The notes under the pieces are model-generated. The model was not told the DNA's origin. It saw only the letters and a list, made by a program, of their open reading frames with translations, and did no database searches. Made by a program: the position numbers and the translations under genes. This document shows, piece after piece, positions 62,127 to 64,000 of a stretch of DNA of 64,000 bases. This DNA comes from Kineosporia babensis (lineage in GTDB: Bacteria; Actinomycetota; Actinomycetes; Actinomycetales; Kineosporiaceae), in the NCBI RefSeq assembly GCF_021129305.1, contig NZ_JAJOMB010000025.1, positions 1-64,000 on the forward strand, in the 5' to 3' direction. Position 1 is the stretch's first letter; each line of letters starts with the position of its first letter.

Positions 62127-63119
62127 TCAGACCAGCTCGGACTCTTCGAGGGTCTCCAGCGAACGGCGTAGGTGGTCGAACGACAGCGGAAGATGGCTCA
62201 CCGGAACGCCGTCCCGTCCCAGGGGGAGCGAGGTGCGTGATCCGGCCGCCAGCTCGGCATTGAAGTTCTTGGCCTGACCCACGTAGCTGCGTTCCAAACC
62301 GCGAGGATGCAGTGGCAGTCCCGCCGGCCGGATCACGCCCTCGTCCGTCGGGGAAGCCCGCACCGAGACCCAAAGACTGTCCGGGGGAGTGCCCTCGAGG
62401 CGTGACACCAGTACCTGCCGCGTCTCGAGCCACTTCTCCAGAAGTCGTCCCAGCGCGGAGTCCATCGTCTCGCGCCCGGTGTACCCCGGGGGCGTCGGTA
62501 GGTCCGGCGGCAAGGGCAGCGCCGGGATGGTCACCTTGCTGTCCGCTCCGACCGTGACGTCGGCCAGCGTCATCTGGCACAGGTCCACCGGACGCAGCGG
62601 CGTCGTGATCATGACTCCGAGCATCGCCGCCATCCGTACGGCAGCCTTCGACGGCGGATCAACGGCGACCAGGTCGAACGCCACGTGCCGCAAGGCTCGA
62701 GCGTTCATCGGCGTGGGTGTGCGCAGCTGGACGGCCGGCTCGGTGTGGGTGATCGGGGTACTGCCGTTGGCCAAGGCCAGCGCTCGAAGGGCCGCAGCCC
62801 GGGCCCGCGATGCCGCCTGGCTCTTGGCCCCACCATCGGTCTTGGCGAGGACTCCGGTCGCAGCCCAGGGGAGGAACCAGGCCGCGAACTCCTCGCTGAT
62901 GATCTCGGTGACATCGATGCGCTGACCTGTGGCGTCGATCTGGTCGGGGGAGGTCTCGCGGACCTGCTCCTCGGTCGGCACATCACCGTGGATACGCTGC
63001 AGGGCAGCAGCTGTGAGAGCCTGGCTGAGCGCCCACTCCCGTTGCCGGCGAGTGGACCGCGAAGCCCCGGCGCGCTCAAGGACGCCGAGATATGACTGAA
63101 TAGCCGTCCGGGCCTGCAT
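62127..63119 (-). CDS. Tyrosine-recombinase-like protein, apparently lacking the catalytic Tyr
   Basis: A 330-residue protein. The core-binding-like N-terminus (MQARTAIQSYLGVLERAG) is followed by a catalytic-type region: Arg in ITTPLRPVDLCQMTLADV (Arg I position) and a possible HxxR as FDHLRRSLETL near the end. The chain stops about 11 residues after that His-Leu-Arg-Arg, with no downstream Tyr motif, so it looks truncated or adapted to another role. The frame upstream of the ATG at 63119 is open but shows no coding character. The surroundings are less GC-rich. No attachment site or cargo boundary was identified. Other helical DNA-binding functions are possible. Confidence 0.6.
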   Translation of the reverse strand: MQARTAIQSYLGVLERAGASRSTRRQREWALSQALTAAALQRIHGDVPTEEQVRETSPDQIDATGQRIDVTEIISEEFAAWFLPWAATGVLAKTDGGAKSQAASRARAAALRALALANGSTPITHTEPAVQLRTPTPMNARALRHVAFDLVAVDPPSKAAVRMAAMLGVMITTPLRPVDLCQMTLADVTVGADSKVTIPALPLPPDLPTPPGYTGRETMDSALGRLLEKWLETRQVLVSRLEGTPPDSLWVSVRASPTDEGVIRPAGLPLHPRGLERSYVGQAKNFNAELAAGSRTSLPLGRDGVPVSHLPLSFDHLRRSLETLEESELV

Positions 63120-63128
63120 GCTTCGAAT

Positions 63129-63145
63129 GATAACAGGCCTTGAGC
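63129..63145. repeat. GATAACAGGC motif, copy 2
   Basis: GATAACAGGCCTTGAGC, 10 bases upstream of the recombinase-like start codon. It differs from copy 3 at only one of 17 positions. Confidence 0.6.
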
Positions 63146-63432
63146 TCAATCTATTGAATTCAGACTTCCTTTCTTGCTCTATAGGCCACGGGCCTGTCCG
63201 AGCTTTGTCCAACTCAGGGGAGCGGGTTGCCTGACCTGGGTGTTCAGCTCGATGGCGTTCCCTTCCGTGGGTGCTGCTGCATGAATGGTTCCGGTGTTGC
63301 TGCGCGTCAATGCTGCCCCCGGCGTACGCCCTGCTGTGAAAGTGTTGCCTGCTGAAGGTAGGCTCTCGGTCTCGCACGAGTCGGCTGGTTCGAGACCCTG
63401 TCGCTGAATTGTCCCGAGAGCCAGCTTGTTTC
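63146..63432. other. Non-coding stretch between motif copies 2 and 3
   Basis: About 287 bases without a convincing gene. The minus-strand frame is open but rich in Arg/Ser/His/Gln with no family signal. Confidence 0.4.
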
Positions 63433-63449
63433 GATAACAGGCTTTGAGC
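63433..63449. repeat. GATAACAGGC motif, copy 3
   Basis: GATAACAGGCTTTGAGC, 33 bases beyond the 3' end of the Nudix gene and about 314 bases upstream of the recombinase-like start. Confidence 0.6.
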
Positions 63450-63481
63450 GAACATTTTTCTCCTGCCCTTCAGCACAACCA

Positions 63482-64000
63482 TCACGGACGTAGAGCCAGG
63501 ACATCGAGGGCGCGGCCCAGATGTGGATCGAAACTGTGCGGATCGGCGGTCCTGATCTCGGTTTCTGGCCACCAGCGGACCTGGACGAATTCGCGTTCGT
63601 CGGGCTGCAGGTGCTGGCCTTCCTGGCCACGCAGGGCGAACCAGAGGCTGACATCGGTGTGCCGGCGTTCGGGTGCGTCCTTGGTCTCGGTCACTGTGAC
63701 CAGGAACGGCTTGTCTCCCAGAACGGGATCCGGCTCGGCCGAAACGCCCAGTTCCTCGACGATCTCGCGGCGGACCGTGTCGTAGGGGTGCTCGTCGGGT
63801 TCGACGTGCCCGCCGGTCGGTAGCCAGAGCCCGGCCAGGCGGTGATCACACAGGAGCACGCTGCCGGCTGACCGGTCGACGAGCAGGAAGTAGGCGACCA
63901 GGTGCGGGGATGGGGTGCGGGGTTTGGCGCGGCGGAAGATGTCGGGCGTTGAGGCGAGCCAGGCCAATGCGGTGGCTCGGTGGGCGCGGCCGAGTTCGTC
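63482..64000 (-). CDS. Nudix hydrolase (5' end cut by the window)
   Basis: The Nudix box is complete: GGHVEPDEHPYDTVRREIVEELG, split here as GGHVEPDEHPYDT followed by VRREIVEELG, matching GX5EX7REUXEEXGU. Preceding strands (VAYFLLVDRSAGSVLLCDH) fit the fold. The frame is open to the right edge (…LGRAHRATALAWLAS), typical of longer members whose N-terminus lies upstream, so the start is outside the window. It hydrolyses nucleoside diphosphate-linked substrates; the specific one is unknown. Confidence 0.85.
   Translation of the reverse strand, partial: DELGRAHRATALAWLASTPDIFRRAKPRTPSPHLVAYFLLVDRSAGSVLLCDHRLAGLWLPTGGHVEPDEHPYDTVRREIVEELGVSAEPDPVLGDKPFLVTVTETKDAPERRHTDVSLWFALRGQEGQHLQPDEREFVQVRWWPETEIRTADPHSFDPHLGRALDVLALRP

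Noticed and set aside
62127..63572. Extending the recombinase-like protein upstream to 481 aa
   Set aside because: The added residues are Arg/Ser/His/Gln-rich with no family signal and contain two motif copies; the ATG at 63119 gives a sensible N-terminus.
1..64000. CRISPR arrays, insertion sequences with terminal repeats, tRNA or rRNA genes
   Set aside because: None was seen on reading either strand. The only mobile-element-like gene is the recombinase-like protein near 62.6 kb.

Overview
The window is chromosomal DNA from a high-GC, mycothiol-producing, apparently motile actinomycete. The evidence is the pervasive GC-rich wobble positions, GTG/TTG starts, two mycothiol-dependent-enzyme (maleylpyruvate isomerase/DinB-fold) genes, a DUF397 gene, a GlnR-like box, a type III glutamine synthetase/glutamate-synthase-like operon and a chemotaxis receptor. 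A Kineosporiales- or Micromonosporales-like organism is possible, but the genus cannot be fixed from sequence alone. No rRNA, tRNA or CRISPR array was seen.

Layout. 0-7.3 kb: a nitrogen operon (type III GS, then three proteins that split a glutamate synthase, then an XRE-cupin regulator), a GntR regulator and a dienelactone hydrolase. 7.3-10.4 kb: two J-domain membrane proteins around an unknown protein. 10.4-14.4 kb: a cobalamin riboswitch controlling a peptide/nickel-type binding lipoprotein and a fused two-domain permease, with no ATPase. 14.5-29 kb: a compact five-gene operon read on the minus strand (hydroxylase, iterative PKS-NRPS, two FAD oxidoreductases, MDR reductase) with the architecture of polycyclic tetramate macrolactam (PTM) clusters. 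Every junction overlaps by 4 or 11 bases, and the adenylation domain reads as ornithine-specific. 29-34.3 kb: a secreted protein and the branched-chain 2-oxoacid dehydrogenase genes. 34.5-41 kb: a two-component system, a GT87 mannosyltransferase whose frame runs deep into its convergent neighbour, a quinone reductase-like enzyme and a chemotaxis receptor. 40.9-42.4 kb: a lower-GC two-gene unit (nucleotidyltransferase-like protein plus unknown partner). 42.5-48.9 kb: two DHA2 drug exporters around a double Lrp/AsnC regulator, a 3-hydroxyisobutyryl-CoA hydrolase and an aldo/keto reductase. 49-51 kb: a membrane protein, a secreted TNT-type NAD glycohydrolase-like protein and an acetyltransferase. 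51.2-55.9 kb: two secreted DUF1996 proteins bracketing a two-component system. 55.9-61.2 kb: MarR/mycothiol-enzyme pair, small proteins including DUF397, an acetyltransferase, a divergent MFS/LysR pair and DUF6458. 61.2-64 kb: a second mycothiol-type enzyme, a tyrosine-recombinase-like protein without a visible catalytic Tyr, three copies of a short shared motif, and a Nudix hydrolase cut by the window edge.

How the parts connect. The PTM operon should make a hydroxylated tricyclic tetramate macrolactam from malonyl-CoA and ornithine. The nitrogen operon probably makes and rearranges a gamma-glutamyl amide under nitrogen control. The branched-chain dehydrogenase and the hydroxyisobutyryl-CoA hydrolase belong to valine/leucine/isoleucine catabolism. 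The strongest candidates for new biology are the PTM operon, the riboswitch-controlled ATPase-less transporter, the low-GC two-gene unit at 40.9-42.4 kb, the DUF1996/two-component bracket, and the repeated motif around the recombinase-like gene.
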